Positions 54,623 through 63,134 of a DNA stretch of 64,000 nt are shown piece after piece. The DNA lies in the NCBI RefSeq assembly GCF_900489465.1, contig NZ_UEFQ01000030.1:101176-165175 (forward strand), in the 5' to 3' direction. The position numbers were made by a program, and so were the translations under genes. A model generated the notes under the pieces. It saw only the letters and a program-made list of their open reading frames with translations, did no database searches and was not told where the DNA came from. Each line of letters begins with the position of its first letter. Positions within the stretch are counted from its first letter, which is position 1. Source of the DNA: Aequorivita sp. CIP111184. GTDB lineage: Bacteria; Bacteroidota; Bacteroidia; Flavobacteriales; Flavobacteriaceae.

Positions 54623-55660
54623 TTACTTTATGTATTCTATTTGTTGAATTTCTGCAGTTTCAGAATCAAAAAATCCTTGCTGGCTCATCCATTCATCATT
54701 GTAAATTTTACTCATGTAGCGTGAACCGTGGTCAGGAAAGATGACAACAATATTACTATTTTCATCAAATTCGCCTTCTTCCTCAAGTTGCTTTATTCCT
54801 TGCATTGCAGCGCCACTAGTGTAACCTACAAATAATCCTTCCGTTTTAGCAAGTTCACGAGCTGTATGTGCGCTGCTCTCATCGGTTACTTTTTCAAATT
54901 TGTCAATTATATTGAAATCTGTAGCAGTTGGAATCAAGTTTTTACCCAAACCTTCAATGCGATATGGATAAATTTCATTTGCATCAAACTCTTTTGTTTG
55001 GTGATATTTTTGAAGAACTGAGCCGTAAGCGTCAATTCCTATTACTCTAATATTTGGATTTTGCTCTTTTAAGAAACGAGCAGTTCCAGAGATTGTTCCT
55101 CCTGTTCCGCTACAAGCTATTAAATGAGTGATTTTTCCGGCAGTTTGTTCCCAAATTTCGGGACCTGTAGATTGGTAATGCGCATCAATATTCAATTCAT
55201 TAAAATATTGATTAATATAAACCGAACCTTTAATTTCGCTATGTATTTTTTTTGCTATTTCGTAATATGAACGCGGATCATCAGCGCTAACGTGAGCAGG
55301 ACATACATAAACCTTGGCACCCATAGTTTTAAGCATATCAATTTTATCTGCCGAAGATTTTGAGCTTACTGCCAAAATACAATCATAACCTTTAATGATG
55401 CTCACCATTGCAATACTGAAACCTGTGTTTCCACTGGTGGTTTCAATAATAGTATCGCCAGGTTTTAGAATGCCTTTTTTCTCGGCTTCTTCAATAATAT
55501 AAAGTGCAATGCGGTCTTTGGTAGAATGTCCGGGGTTGAATGCTTCAACCTTTGCGAAATAATTACCCTTCATTTTCTGGGTAATCTTATTAAGCTTTAT
55601 TAATGGCGTGTTGCCTATTAGTTCCAACACGTTATTATAGGCTTTTATTTCTTCTTTCAT
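54623..55660 (-). CDS. Cysteine-synthase-family PLP enzyme, candidate cysteate synthase
   Basis: A 345-aa fold-type II PLP enzyme. The PLP-lysine motif [20 protein letters not shown] is near residue 38, [13 protein letters not shown] near 78, the glycine loop [16 protein letters not shown] near 180 and [11 protein letters not shown] near 280. These resemble cysteine synthase and cystathionine beta-synthase. It lies next to the acyltransferase above. In capnine synthesis a related PLP enzyme forms cysteate from O-phosphoserine and sulfite, which would fit. Ordinary cysteine synthesis is the simpler alternative. serC in this window makes O-phosphoserine. Confidence 0.85.
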   Translation of the reverse strand: MKEEIKAYNNVLELIGNTPLIKLNKITQKMKGNYFAKVEAFNPGHSTKDRIALYIIEEAEKKGILKPGDTIIETTSGNTGFSIAMVSIIKGYDCILAVSSKSSADKIDMLKTMGAKVYVCPAHVSADDPRSYYEIAKKIHSEIKGSVYINQYFNELNIDAHYQSTGPEIWEQTAGKITHLIACSGTGGTISGTARFLKEQNPNIRVIGIDAYGSVLQKYHQTKEFDANEIYPYRIEGLGKNLIPTATDFNIIDKFEKVTDESSAHTARELAKTEGLFVGYTSGAAMQGIKQLEEEGEFDENSNIVVIFPDHGSRYMSKIYNDEWMSQQGFFDSETAEIQQIEYIK

Positions 55661-55738
55661 AAAGAGGTAGTTCGTTATAAAAAATACTCAGCTTGAAACT
55701 GAATTTTTCAACCGGACAAAGGTAAGGAAATATTTTTA

Positions 55739-57874
55739 TTACTCAGTGATTCCTTCCAAATCCAATAAAAAGGCGTAATCCATAGCGACTTCCTTCAATG
55801 CTTCAAAACGCCCGGAAGCTCCGCCGTGGCCTGCATCCATATTGGTTTGCAAAAGAACAGTATTTTTGTCGGTTTTTAAATCTCTTAGCTTGGCAACCCA
55901 TTTTGCTGGTTCCCAATATTGTACTTGGCTGTCGTGTAAGCCTGTTGTAACAAGCATATTTGGATATTCTTTTGCCACTACATTATCATACGGTGAATAA
56001 CTTTTCATATAATTATAATAATCTACTTCATTTGGGTTTCCCCATTCGTCATATTCACCTGTAGTCAGTGGAATTGAATCATCAAGCATTGTAGTTACAA
56101 CATCAACAAAGGGAACAGAAGCAATAACGCCATGATATAGTTCAGGCGCCATATTCACAATAGCTCCCATTAAAAGCCCGCCAGCAGAACCTCCAGAAGC
56201 GTAAAGGTGTTCTTTGGAAGTATAACCTTCGGCTATCAAATATTTTGATGCATCAATAAAATCGGTAAATGTGTTCTTCTTTTTCAGCAGTTTCCCATCC
56301 TCATACCATTGTCTGCCCATATACTCCCCACCGCGAACATGCGCGATTGCAAATATAAACCCACGGTCTAAAAGACTTAAGCGTACCGATGAAAAATAAG
56401 GATCAATTGTAGCGCCGTATGATCCGTAGCCATAAATTAGCAACGGATTTTTCCCGTCTTTTTTTATTCCCTTTCTATAAATTACCGACATCGGAATTTT
56501 TGTTCCATCTGCGGCTGTTGCCCATAAACGTTCGGTTTCATAATTATCTTTATCAAATTTGCCACCCAAAACTTCGGTTTCTTTCAAAAGCGTCTTTTCT
56601 TTGGTTTCCATATTGAAATCAATCACAGAAGCTGGCGTATTTAAAGAATTATAGCCATATCGCAATATTTTTGTGTCAAATTCAGGATTCTGGGTTGCGA
56701 ATGCCGTATACGTTTCATTGTCGAAGGGAAGATAATAATCTGTATCTCCCTTCCATTTTTTTATACGAATTTTTGTTAGACCGTTGTTTCGCTCGCTGAT
56801 TACCAAATAATCTTTGAAAATATCTATATCTTCAAGCAGAACGTCGTTGCGATGCGGAATCATATCAACCCAATTTTCTTTGGAAGTTTTGTCTTCCGAC
56901 GTTTTCATCAGTTTAAAATTGAGCGCTTTGTCTTTATTGGTCAAAATATACCAATTGTTTCCATAATGCGAAATGCTATATTCCAACCCTCTTTCACGAG
57001 GTTGAAATATTTTGAATTCACCCGTTGGTTTATCAGCATCCAAAACTCTGTATTCTGAAGTAAGTGTGCTATATGAGCCGATTACGATAAATTTTTTCGA
57101 CTTCGTTTTGTAAACATACGTGCCAAAAGTATCATCTTCTTCTGTGAAAATAAGTTCATCAGTTATTGGATCTGTACCTAAAGTGTGGCGGTAAATTCTA
57201 TCTGCACGAAGGGTTTTATCGTCTTTTCTGGTATAAAAAAGTGTTTTGTTATCACTGCCCCAAGTTGCACTGCCGGTTGTCAATGGAATTCTTTCAGGAT
57301 AGATTTCACCAGTTTTCAGGTTTTTTACAAAAATGTCATATTTTCTTCGGCTTAGGGTATCTACGCCAAAGGAAACCAAATTGTTGTCCTCTGATACATT
57401 CAAACCCGAAAGATTATAATATGAATAATCTTTCGCCATTTCGTTAACATCAAAAAGAATTTCTTCTTTTGCATCCAACGAACCTTTTTTTCGCGTGTAG
57501 ATTGGGTAATCTTTTCCTGTTTGATAACGTGTTATGTAGTAATATCCGTTGAATTTATACGGAACCGATTCATCATCTTCCTTAATTCGCGCCTTCATTT
57601 CTTCAAAAAGAGCTGACTTGAACTTTTTGGTGTGTTCCGTCATTGCTTCGTAAAACGTATTTTCATCATTCAAGTAATTAATTACTTTTTCATCTTCGGG
57701 ATTATTGAGCCAATAGTAATTATCAATGCGAACATCGCCATTGGCTTTTAATTCCTTGGCAATTTTTTCGGCTTTAGGGGGAGTAATTTTCATAATAACT
57801 TCTGTAGTTTCCTGCGCGTTTATTGATGCGGCAAAAGTAAGACTTGCAATTGAAACAAAGACAAATTTTTTCAT
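55739..57874 (-). CDS. S9 family prolyl oligopeptidase (oligopeptidase B-like), exported
   Basis: A 711-aa serine peptidase with a signal peptide (KKFVFVSIASLTFAASINAQ), so it acts in the periplasm. The N-terminal beta-propeller covers about residues 60-430 (e.g. KFNGYYYITRYQTGKDYPIY). The catalytic domain has the Ser in LYASGGSAGGLLMGAI, Asp in TGLHDSQVQYWEPAKW and His in MDAGHGGASGRFE. LLIYGYGSYGATIDPYFSS and FAIAHVRGGEYMGRQWYEDG are typical of oligopeptidase B. It probably cleaves short basic peptides. It is divergent from the YbaB gene. Confidence 0.95.
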   Translation of the reverse strand: MKKFVFVSIASLTFAASINAQETTEVIMKITPPKAEKIAKELKANGDVRIDNYYWLNNPEDEKVINYLNDENTFYEAMTEHTKKFKSALFEEMKARIKEDDESVPYKFNGYYYITRYQTGKDYPIYTRKKGSLDAKEEILFDVNEMAKDYSYYNLSGLNVSEDNNLVSFGVDTLSRRKYDIFVKNLKTGEIYPERIPLTTGSATWGSDNKTLFYTRKDDKTLRADRIYRHTLGTDPITDELIFTEEDDTFGTYVYKTKSKKFIVIGSYSTLTSEYRVLDADKPTGEFKIFQPRERGLEYSISHYGNNWYILTNKDKALNFKLMKTSEDKTSKENWVDMIPHRNDVLLEDIDIFKDYLVISERNNGLTKIRIKKWKGDTDYYLPFDNETYTAFATQNPEFDTKILRYGYNSLNTPASVIDFNMETKEKTLLKETEVLGGKFDKDNYETERLWATAADGTKIPMSVIYRKGIKKDGKNPLLIYGYGSYGATIDPYFSSVRLSLLDRGFIFAIAHVRGGEYMGRQWYEDGKLLKKKNTFTDFIDASKYLIAEGYTSKEHLYASGGSAGGLLMGAIVNMAPELYHGVIASVPFVDVVTTMLDDSIPLTTGEYDEWGNPNEVDYYNYMKSYSPYDNVVAKEYPNMLVTTGLHDSQVQYWEPAKWVAKLRDLKTDKNTVLLQTNMDAGHGGASGRFEALKEVAMDYAFLLDLEGITE

Positions 57875-57883
57875 AATTGAAGG

Positions 57884-57915
57884 TTGTTATATAGCTATCC
57901 AATTTAGTAAATTTG
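57884..57915 (+). promoter_or_regulatory. Promoter of the YbaB gene
   Basis: TTG (57884-57886), a 21-bp spacer and TAAATTTG (57908-57915) fit the flavobacterial consensus. The start codon lies 24 bp downstream. Confidence 0.65.
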
Positions 57916-57938
57916 CAGCAAACTAAAATAAAAAAAAT

Positions 57939-58262
57939 ATGTTTGGAGATTTAATGGGAATGATGGGCAAACTTAAAGAAACCCAACAGAAAGTAGATGA
58001 CACTAAAAAACGCTTGGACACTGTGTTGATTGACGAAGCTAGTAGCGACGGACTTTTAAAAATTACGCTCACAGCAAATAGAAAAATTAAAACAATTGAG
58101 ATTGCTGACAGTCTTTTGGAAGATAAAGAGCAACTGGAAGATTATTTAATTCTCACTTTAAACAAAGCCATTGAAAAAGCTACAAACGTAAACGAAACTG
58201 AAATTGCAGCAGTGGCCAAAGAAGGAATGCCAAACATACCGGGAATGGATATGTTTAAATAG
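57939..58262 (+). CDS. YbaB/EbfC nucleoid-associated protein
   Basis: A 107-aa protein matching the YbaB family. It opens [20 protein letters not shown], then [20 protein letters not shown], and ends [12 protein letters not shown]. The family forms dimers with tweezers-like arms that bind DNA. The recR partner gene is not nearby. It has its own promoter. Confidence 0.93.
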   Translation: MFGDLMGMMGKLKETQQKVDDTKKRLDTVLIDEASSDGLLKITLTANRKIKTIEIADSLLEDKEQLEDYLILTLNKAIEKATNVNETEIAAVAKEGMPNIPGMDMFK

Positions 58263-58365
58263 CTGAAGGCTATACTTATAAAAAAAACATTCGCTTACTT
58301 TTAAAACTTATTGTTTTTCACGATATTGAGAGTTCAATGATTTATTAAACCTTAAATATCTAATT

Positions 58366-58686
58366 ATGTTTGAACTTAAAAAAAGTGGTGATAAGTTTCA
58401 CTTTGTGCTAAAAGCAGTTAATGGACAGGTAATTTTAACCAGTCAAATGTACGCCACAAAAGCATCAGCCCTAAACGGCATCGAGTCAGTCCAGAAAAAT
58501 TGTGGAAAGGACGAAAGTTTTGAAATGAAAACTGCGAAAAACGGAAAAATTCATTTCAATATTAAAGCCACAAATGGACAAATAATTGGTAGCAGCCAAA
58601 TGTATACTGCTGAAAGCGGCGCCAAAAATGGAATTGAATCTGTAAGAAAAAATGCTCCAGGGGCTAGCGTGAAAGAAGTAGAATAA
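58366..58686 (+). CDS. YegP-type DUF1508 protein with two repeats
   Basis: A 106-aa protein made of two DUF1508 repeats of about 50 residues each: FELKKSGDKFHFVLKAVNGQ with SQMYATKASALNGIESVQKN, and KTAKNGKIHFNIKATNGQII with SQMYTAESGAKNGIESVRKN. The repeats are clear by eye. It is a small basic protein, often linked with stress response, but no function is proven. A perfect 25-bp palindrome terminator follows. Confidence 0.94.
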   Translation: MFELKKSGDKFHFVLKAVNGQVILTSQMYATKASALNGIESVQKNCGKDESFEMKTAKNGKIHFNIKATNGQIIGSSQMYTAESGAKNGIESVRKNAPGASVKEVE

Positions 58687-58708
58687 AAATTATCTTATCA
58701 CTTACCTT

Positions 58709-58760
58709 AAACACAAGCTCAGTAATATTTTTTCAAAAAAATATTACTGAGCTTGTGTTT
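58709..58760. terminator. 25-bp perfect-palindrome terminator
   Basis: AAACACAAGCTCAGTAATAT plus TTTTT (58709-58733) is followed after two bases by its exact complement (58736-58760), then TTATTT. The stem is far longer than the other terminators here. It serves YegP and, in the reverse sense, pncB. Confidence 0.85.
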
Positions 58761-58800
58761 TTATTTAATAAAACTTGAGTATTGGGATTATTCGTTTTTT

Positions 58801-60201
58801 TTAAAAGGAATGACCCGAAACAAGCTTGTCTCGAATTGTTTTTAATTGCTCACTTAAACCAATTTTATAAGTGTGTGGATTTTGGAACCTTTTATATTCT
58901 TCGGGAAGCATAGCTAATCTTTTTTTGGAGTATTCTGCTATTTCAGAAACTTCTCGTTTAGCAATTACGGTTTTTCCCTTTTCCATTACTTTTTCCAATA
59001 GCGCCTCTTTCTGAAATCTTTGCAGTTCTAAGTTTTTCGTCGCATCAAAAGGGTGAAGCATTTTTGAGATTCCTTCTTCGGAAGCAAGCCCAATAGCATC
59101 AGCTCCGTAAAACATTCCGTTTTCATCTATCATTCTGTAAACCTGCTTTTTGGAAGGGAGGGAAACTTTAATGATATTTTCTGAAAGCTTTATTCGTGGT
59201 TCGCCATTATATTCAGAAAGTTTATAGACTCCATCAAGCGCAGCATCAGGCTTTCCGGTAACCAGATTGGTACCCACCCCAAAAATATCGATGGGAGCAT
59301 GCTGTTCATTTAAACTTTTTATAACATATTCATCTAGCTGGTTTGACGCTACTATCTTTACATATTTCAGCTCTGCATTGTCCAAAAGTTTACGTGTTTC
59401 TTTTGCTAAATACGCTAAATCGCCACTATCCAAACGCACACCAAATAGAAGATCTCCCCTACTTTCCATCTGCTTTGCAACCGTTATTGCATTGGGCACG
59501 CCGCTCTTTAAAGTGTTGTACGTATCTACTAAAAGAACACATTTTTTTGTGCGTATTCGCGCAAAATCCTGAAATGCCTGCAGTTCATTTTCGTAACTCT
59601 GTATAAATGAATGAGCCATAGTGCCCGAAGCAGGTATATTAAAATCTTCAGCAGCCTTTACGTTACTCGTACTATCAAAACCGCCAATTGCTGCTGCACG
59701 GGTAGCATAATAACCGCCAGTTGCATGTGCGCGTCTTAAACCCATATCCAGCAAAAATTTATCTCCCGCACTATGGCGAATACGGCTAGCTTTTGTTGCG
59801 ATAAGCGTTTGGAAATTAAGTATATTCAGTAAAACAGTTTCTACAATCTGAACCTCCATAATATTTCCTTCCACTTGCAGAATGGGTCTATTGGGAAAAA
59901 CAATATCTCCTTCTGCCGAAGAAAAAATTCTGCCCCGAAATCGGAAATCTCGTAGGTATTCTAAAAAATCTGCTTCAAAACCGTGAATTTTTAGATAATC
60001 AATATCTTCATTTGTGAATCGAAGATTTTCTAGAATTTCAAGTATATTCCCTAAACCAGCAAAAATGCTGTAACCACTGCCAAAGGGATTATTTCTAAAA
60101 TAATAATCGAAAACTGCCTCACTTTTAGGTTTTGTCTTAAAATATACCTGAGCCATTGTCAATTGATACAAGTCTGTATATGACGCTGAAATATGAAGCA
60201 T
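58801..60201 (-). CDS. pncB: Nicotinate phosphoribosyltransferase
   Basis: A 466-aa NAPRTase that makes nicotinate mononucleotide from nicotinate and PRPP in NAD salvage. It has SYTDLYQLTMAQVYF at the start, FDYYFRNNPFGSGYSIFAG, FLLDMGLRRAHATGGYYATR, GGFDSTSNVKAAEDFNIPAS and FGVRLDSGDLAYLAKE. These are the usual PncB landmarks. It directly follows the threonine aldolase gene (8 bp) and is co-transcribed. Confidence 0.95.
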   Translation of the reverse strand: MLHISASYTDLYQLTMAQVYFKTKPKSEAVFDYYFRNNPFGSGYSIFAGLGNILEILENLRFTNEDIDYLKIHGFEADFLEYLRDFRFRGRIFSSAEGDIVFPNRPILQVEGNIMEVQIVETVLLNILNFQTLIATKASRIRHSAGDKFLLDMGLRRAHATGGYYATRAAAIGGFDSTSNVKAAEDFNIPASGTMAHSFIQSYENELQAFQDFARIRTKKCVLLVDTYNTLKSGVPNAITVAKQMESRGDLLFGVRLDSGDLAYLAKETRKLLDNAELKYVKIVASNQLDEYVIKSLNEQHAPIDIFGVGTNLVTGKPDAALDGVYKLSEYNGEPRIKLSENIIKVSLPSKKQVYRMIDENGMFYGADAIGLASEEGISKMLHPFDATKNLELQRFQKEALLEKVMEKGKTVIAKREVSEIAEYSKKRLAMLPEEYKRFQNPHTYKIGLSEQLKTIRDKLVSGHSF

Positions 60202-60209
60202 AGAAAGAA

Positions 60210-61235
60210 TTATTTAGTGTAGTTTTTTAGAACTTTCAGAAATGTTTCATGCATTTCATCCGTATAATCCAAATGGGTTACTATTCTTAGCTTTCCCTGA
60301 CCCATGCTGCTTATTTTTATATTTTTCTGAAGCAAATCCTTCATAAACGTTTCTTCGGAAATTTCTTCCGAGAGATAAAATATAATAATGTTTGTTTCTG
60401 TGGGCTCAACCTTTTTTACATAAGATTGTTGTGAAAGCATTTCAGAAATTTCAGAAGCCTTTTTATGATCTTCTGCCAAACGTTCCAAATGATTGTCTAA
60501 AGCGTAAATACCGGCAGCAGCCATAAAACCTATTTGCCGCATGCCGCCACCCAAAACTTTACGGACGCGCATGGCTTTTTTCATAATTTCACTTTTCCCC
60601 AGTAGCACACTGCCCATTGGCGTGCCCATACCTTTACTCAAACAAACGGAAATAGTATCGAACACTTTTCCATAATTTTTAGGATCTTCTTTTTTTGCAA
60701 CTAGGGCATTCCAAATTCGCGCACCATCTAAATGCAACCCTAAATTATGATTGTTACAAACTTGACGGATTTTTTCAATTTCGGAAAAATCATAGCATGC
60801 TCCCCCACCCTTATTTGTAGTATTTTCAAGACAAACCAAGCTGGTTAAAGGACTGTGATAAAAATCTGGGGGGTTTATACTTTCTGCTACTTGGGCAGCT
60901 GTAATCATTCCACGATTACCGTCAATCAGTTTACACGAAACCCCACTGTTAAAGGAGACTCCGCCACCTTCGTAATTATAAACGTGTGCCCACTTATCAG
61001 CTATCAGCTGTTCTCCGGGCTGGGTGTGCATTTTTATTGCGGCTTGATTTGCCATACTTCCCGTTGGGAAAAATAGTGCGGCATCCATCCCAAACATATT
61101 AGCTAACTTCTGTTCCAGTTTATTTGCCGCAGGGTCTTCTTTATAAACATCATCGCCCACTTCAGCACTCATAATGGCATGTAACATTCCTTGCGTAGGC
61201 TTTGTTACAGTATCACTTCTTAAATCTATTGTCAT
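60210..61235 (-). CDS. ltaE: Low-specificity L-threonine aldolase
   Basis: A 341-aa fold-type I PLP enzyme cleaving L-threonine to glycine and acetaldehyde. It opens MTIDLRSDTVTKPTQGML, then MSAEVGDDVYKEDPAANKLE, NHNLGLHLDGARIWNALVA and the PLP-lysine region SVCLSKGMGTPMGSVLLG, all characteristic. The ATG at 61235 is chosen; a start at 61274 would add residues not seen in the family and would overlap the upstream gene. It is 8 bp before pncB. Confidence 0.93.
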   Translation of the reverse strand: MTIDLRSDTVTKPTQGMLHAIMSAEVGDDVYKEDPAANKLEQKLANMFGMDAALFFPTGSMANQAAIKMHTQPGEQLIADKWAHVYNYEGGGVSFNSGVSCKLIDGNRGMITAAQVAESINPPDFYHSPLTSLVCLENTTNKGGGACYDFSEIEKIRQVCNNHNLGLHLDGARIWNALVAKKEDPKNYGKVFDTISVCLSKGMGTPMGSVLLGKSEIMKKAMRVRKVLGGGMRQIGFMAAAGIYALDNHLERLAEDHKKASEISEMLSQQSYVKKVEPTETNIIIFYLSEEISEETFMKDLLQKNIKISSMGQGKLRIVTHLDYTDEMHETFLKVLKNYTK

Positions 61236-61239
61236 ACTT

Positions 61240-61869
61240 TTAGTTTTCACGGAAAAATCTTCCACTTTCTTCAAAATGTTTTATCATTTCTGATATATCG
61301 TTATCAAGTTTAATCAATTCTAGTGATTTATTGTGGTCTGCATTTACGTTTTTATATTTTGAATCGTTGGTTAAATCAAATTCCTTAAAGCTTTTTTCAA
61401 AAACATCGTTGTTTAAAACAAACTTATATTCCTTTTGGCATGATTTAACGGACAGATTTCCGAATGCATTTTCATCAATTTTTTCACCTTCATAAGGTTT
61501 TACTTCGTCTTTCTTTAAAGGTTCCTTGTCTTTTAGAACTTTCTTAATCGTTTTGCTAATGCCAATTGTTAAAGGCATGTAGCTTCCGCAATTGTCAAAT
61601 TTTTGAACCATCATTCTTTCCTCCTCTACTTTCCAAAAAAGATAAACGGAGTAATAAGTAGATGTAGAAGTACATAAACTTCCATCGGGCATAGTAAACA
61701 TCTGAATATTACCATCGCAATAATCTTTTCTAAAAAAATATTCAGGATTTTCCTGCATTTCAAGTTCGGCCATTTTTTGGGAAACAAGTGAATCTACAAA
61801 TGCTTCATCGTTTTGGGCGAAACCAATACAGGTAACAAATAAAATAAAAAGGAAAAATAAGTTTTTCAT
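61240..61869 (-). CDS. Exported protein of unknown function
   Basis: A 209-aa protein with a signal peptide (MKNLFFLFILFVTCIGFAQ). The mature part is charged (Lys/Asp/Glu) with four Cys spread through it (near YCDGNIQMFTMPDGSLCTST, NCGSYMPLTIG and SCQKEYKFV), possibly two disulfides. An alternative start at 61890 adds residues without a signal and is rejected. It lies just upstream of ltaE (4 bp gap), so probably the same operon. No domain was recognised. Confidence 0.8.
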   Translation of the reverse strand: MKNLFFLFILFVTCIGFAQNDEAFVDSLVSQKMAELEMQENPEYFFRKDYCDGNIQMFTMPDGSLCTSTSTYYSVYLFWKVEEERMMVQKFDNCGSYMPLTIGISKTIKKVLKDKEPLKKDEVKPYEGEKIDENAFGNLSVKSCQKEYKFVLNNDVFEKSFKEFDLTNDSKYKNVNADHNKSLELIKLDNDISEMIKHFEESGRFFREN

Positions 61870-61966
61870 AAGAAGTAATTTTTTACACATTGGCGATTTG
61901 AAATTGCATATTTTTCAGAAAGTATAAAATTAGCCGAAAAATACTTTCCGCTTGCGAAGTTAATAG

Positions 61967-61974
61967 TATTTTTG
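61967..61974 (+). promoter_or_regulatory. -7 promoter box of prfB
   Basis: TATTTTTG, an exact TAnnTTTG match, 19 bp before the prfB ATG. A TTG upstream is 12 bp away, shorter than usual. Confidence 0.55.
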
Positions 61975-61993
61975 CTCAAATTCATACCAAAAT

Positions 61994-63101
61994 ATGACTA
62001 CAACAGACCAAATCAAAGACCTTAAGTCGCGGCTGGATGCCTTAAGGCGCTATCTTTGACATTGCTGGCAAAAGCATAGAGATTACAAACGACGAAGAAA
62101 AAACCTTTGACCCTAATTTTTGGAACAACCCGCGCGAAGCTGAAGCTTTTATGAAGGTGTTGCGCACTAAAAAGAAATGGGTTATAGATTATGAAACAGC
62201 TACAAATCTTACTGAAGAAGCCGAAATTCTGCTCGATTTTTATAAAGAAGGCGAAGGCAAGGCTGAAAATGTAGATGCGGCTTATGAAAAAGCTGAGAAT
62301 GCCATAGAAGCACTGGAATTCCGAAATATGCTGGGCGAGGAAGGTGATGATATGAGTGCAGTGCTACAGATTACCGCAGGTGCTGGAGGAACGGAAAGCT
62401 GCGATTGGGCACAAATGCTCATGCGTATGTACCTAATGTGGGCACAAAAAAACGGTTATAAAGTAAAGGAACTGAACTTTCAGGCTGGCGATGTGGCTGG
62501 GGTAAAAACAGTAACCTTGGAAATTGAAGGCGAATACGCTTTCGGTTGGCTAAAAAGCGAAAACGGCGTTCACCGCTTGGTGCGTATTTCTCCGTTTGAT
62601 AGTAATGCAAAAAGACACACTAGTTTTGCGAGCGTTTATGTTTATCCCTTAGTTGATGACACTATAGAAATTGACATAAATCCCGCTGATATTTCGTGGG
62701 AATTTGCCCGAAGTAGTGGCGCCGGAGGACAAAACGTAAACAAGGTTGAAACAAAAGCCATACTTACCCACCATCCTTCCGGAATCGTAATACACAACAG
62801 TGAAACCCGAAGTCAGTTGGACAACCGTGAAAAGGCAATGCAAATGCTTAAATCGCAGTTGTATGAAATTGAGCTTCGAAAACAATTAGCACAACGTGCC
62901 GAAATTGAAGACAGCAAACTTGCCATAGAATGGGGTTCACAGATTAGAAATTATGTTTTGCACCCTTATAAGCTGGTTAAAGATGTTCGCACCGCCCACG
63001 AAACTGGAAATACAGATGCAATGCTAGATGGAGAGATTGATGGATTTTTAAAAGCGTATTTAATGATGGCTGGGCAGAAGGAGAAGAGTAATGATTTGTA
63101 A
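61994..63101 (+). CDS. prfB: Peptide chain release factor 2 with programmed +1 frameshift
   Basis: RF2 ends translation at UGA and UAA codons. The gene begins at ATG 61994 and reads 21 codons (MTTTDQIKDLKSRLDALRRY L) to an in-frame TGA at 62057-62059. The context AGGCGC-TAT-CTT-TGA-C is the classic RF2 frameshift site; the ribosome shifts +1 on CTT so that GAC (62058) follows. The rest reads DIAGKSIEITNDEEKTFDPN and onward to 63101. The product has 368 residues, with the SPF motif in VRISPFDSNAKR and the GGQ motif in SSGAGGQNVNKVETK. A frame taken only from 62151 would miss the N-terminus. Confidence 0.96.
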
Positions 63102-63134
63102 TTTTTTTAATTATATTTAAATTCAAATTTATTT

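Noticed and set aside
60210..61274. Threonine aldolase start at 61274
   Set aside because: It would overlap the upstream exported-protein gene; the usual MTIDLRSD start is at 61235.
62151..63101. prfB as an ATG-started frame at 62151
   Set aside because: It omits the true N-terminus; the frameshift at TGA 62057 joins the two parts.
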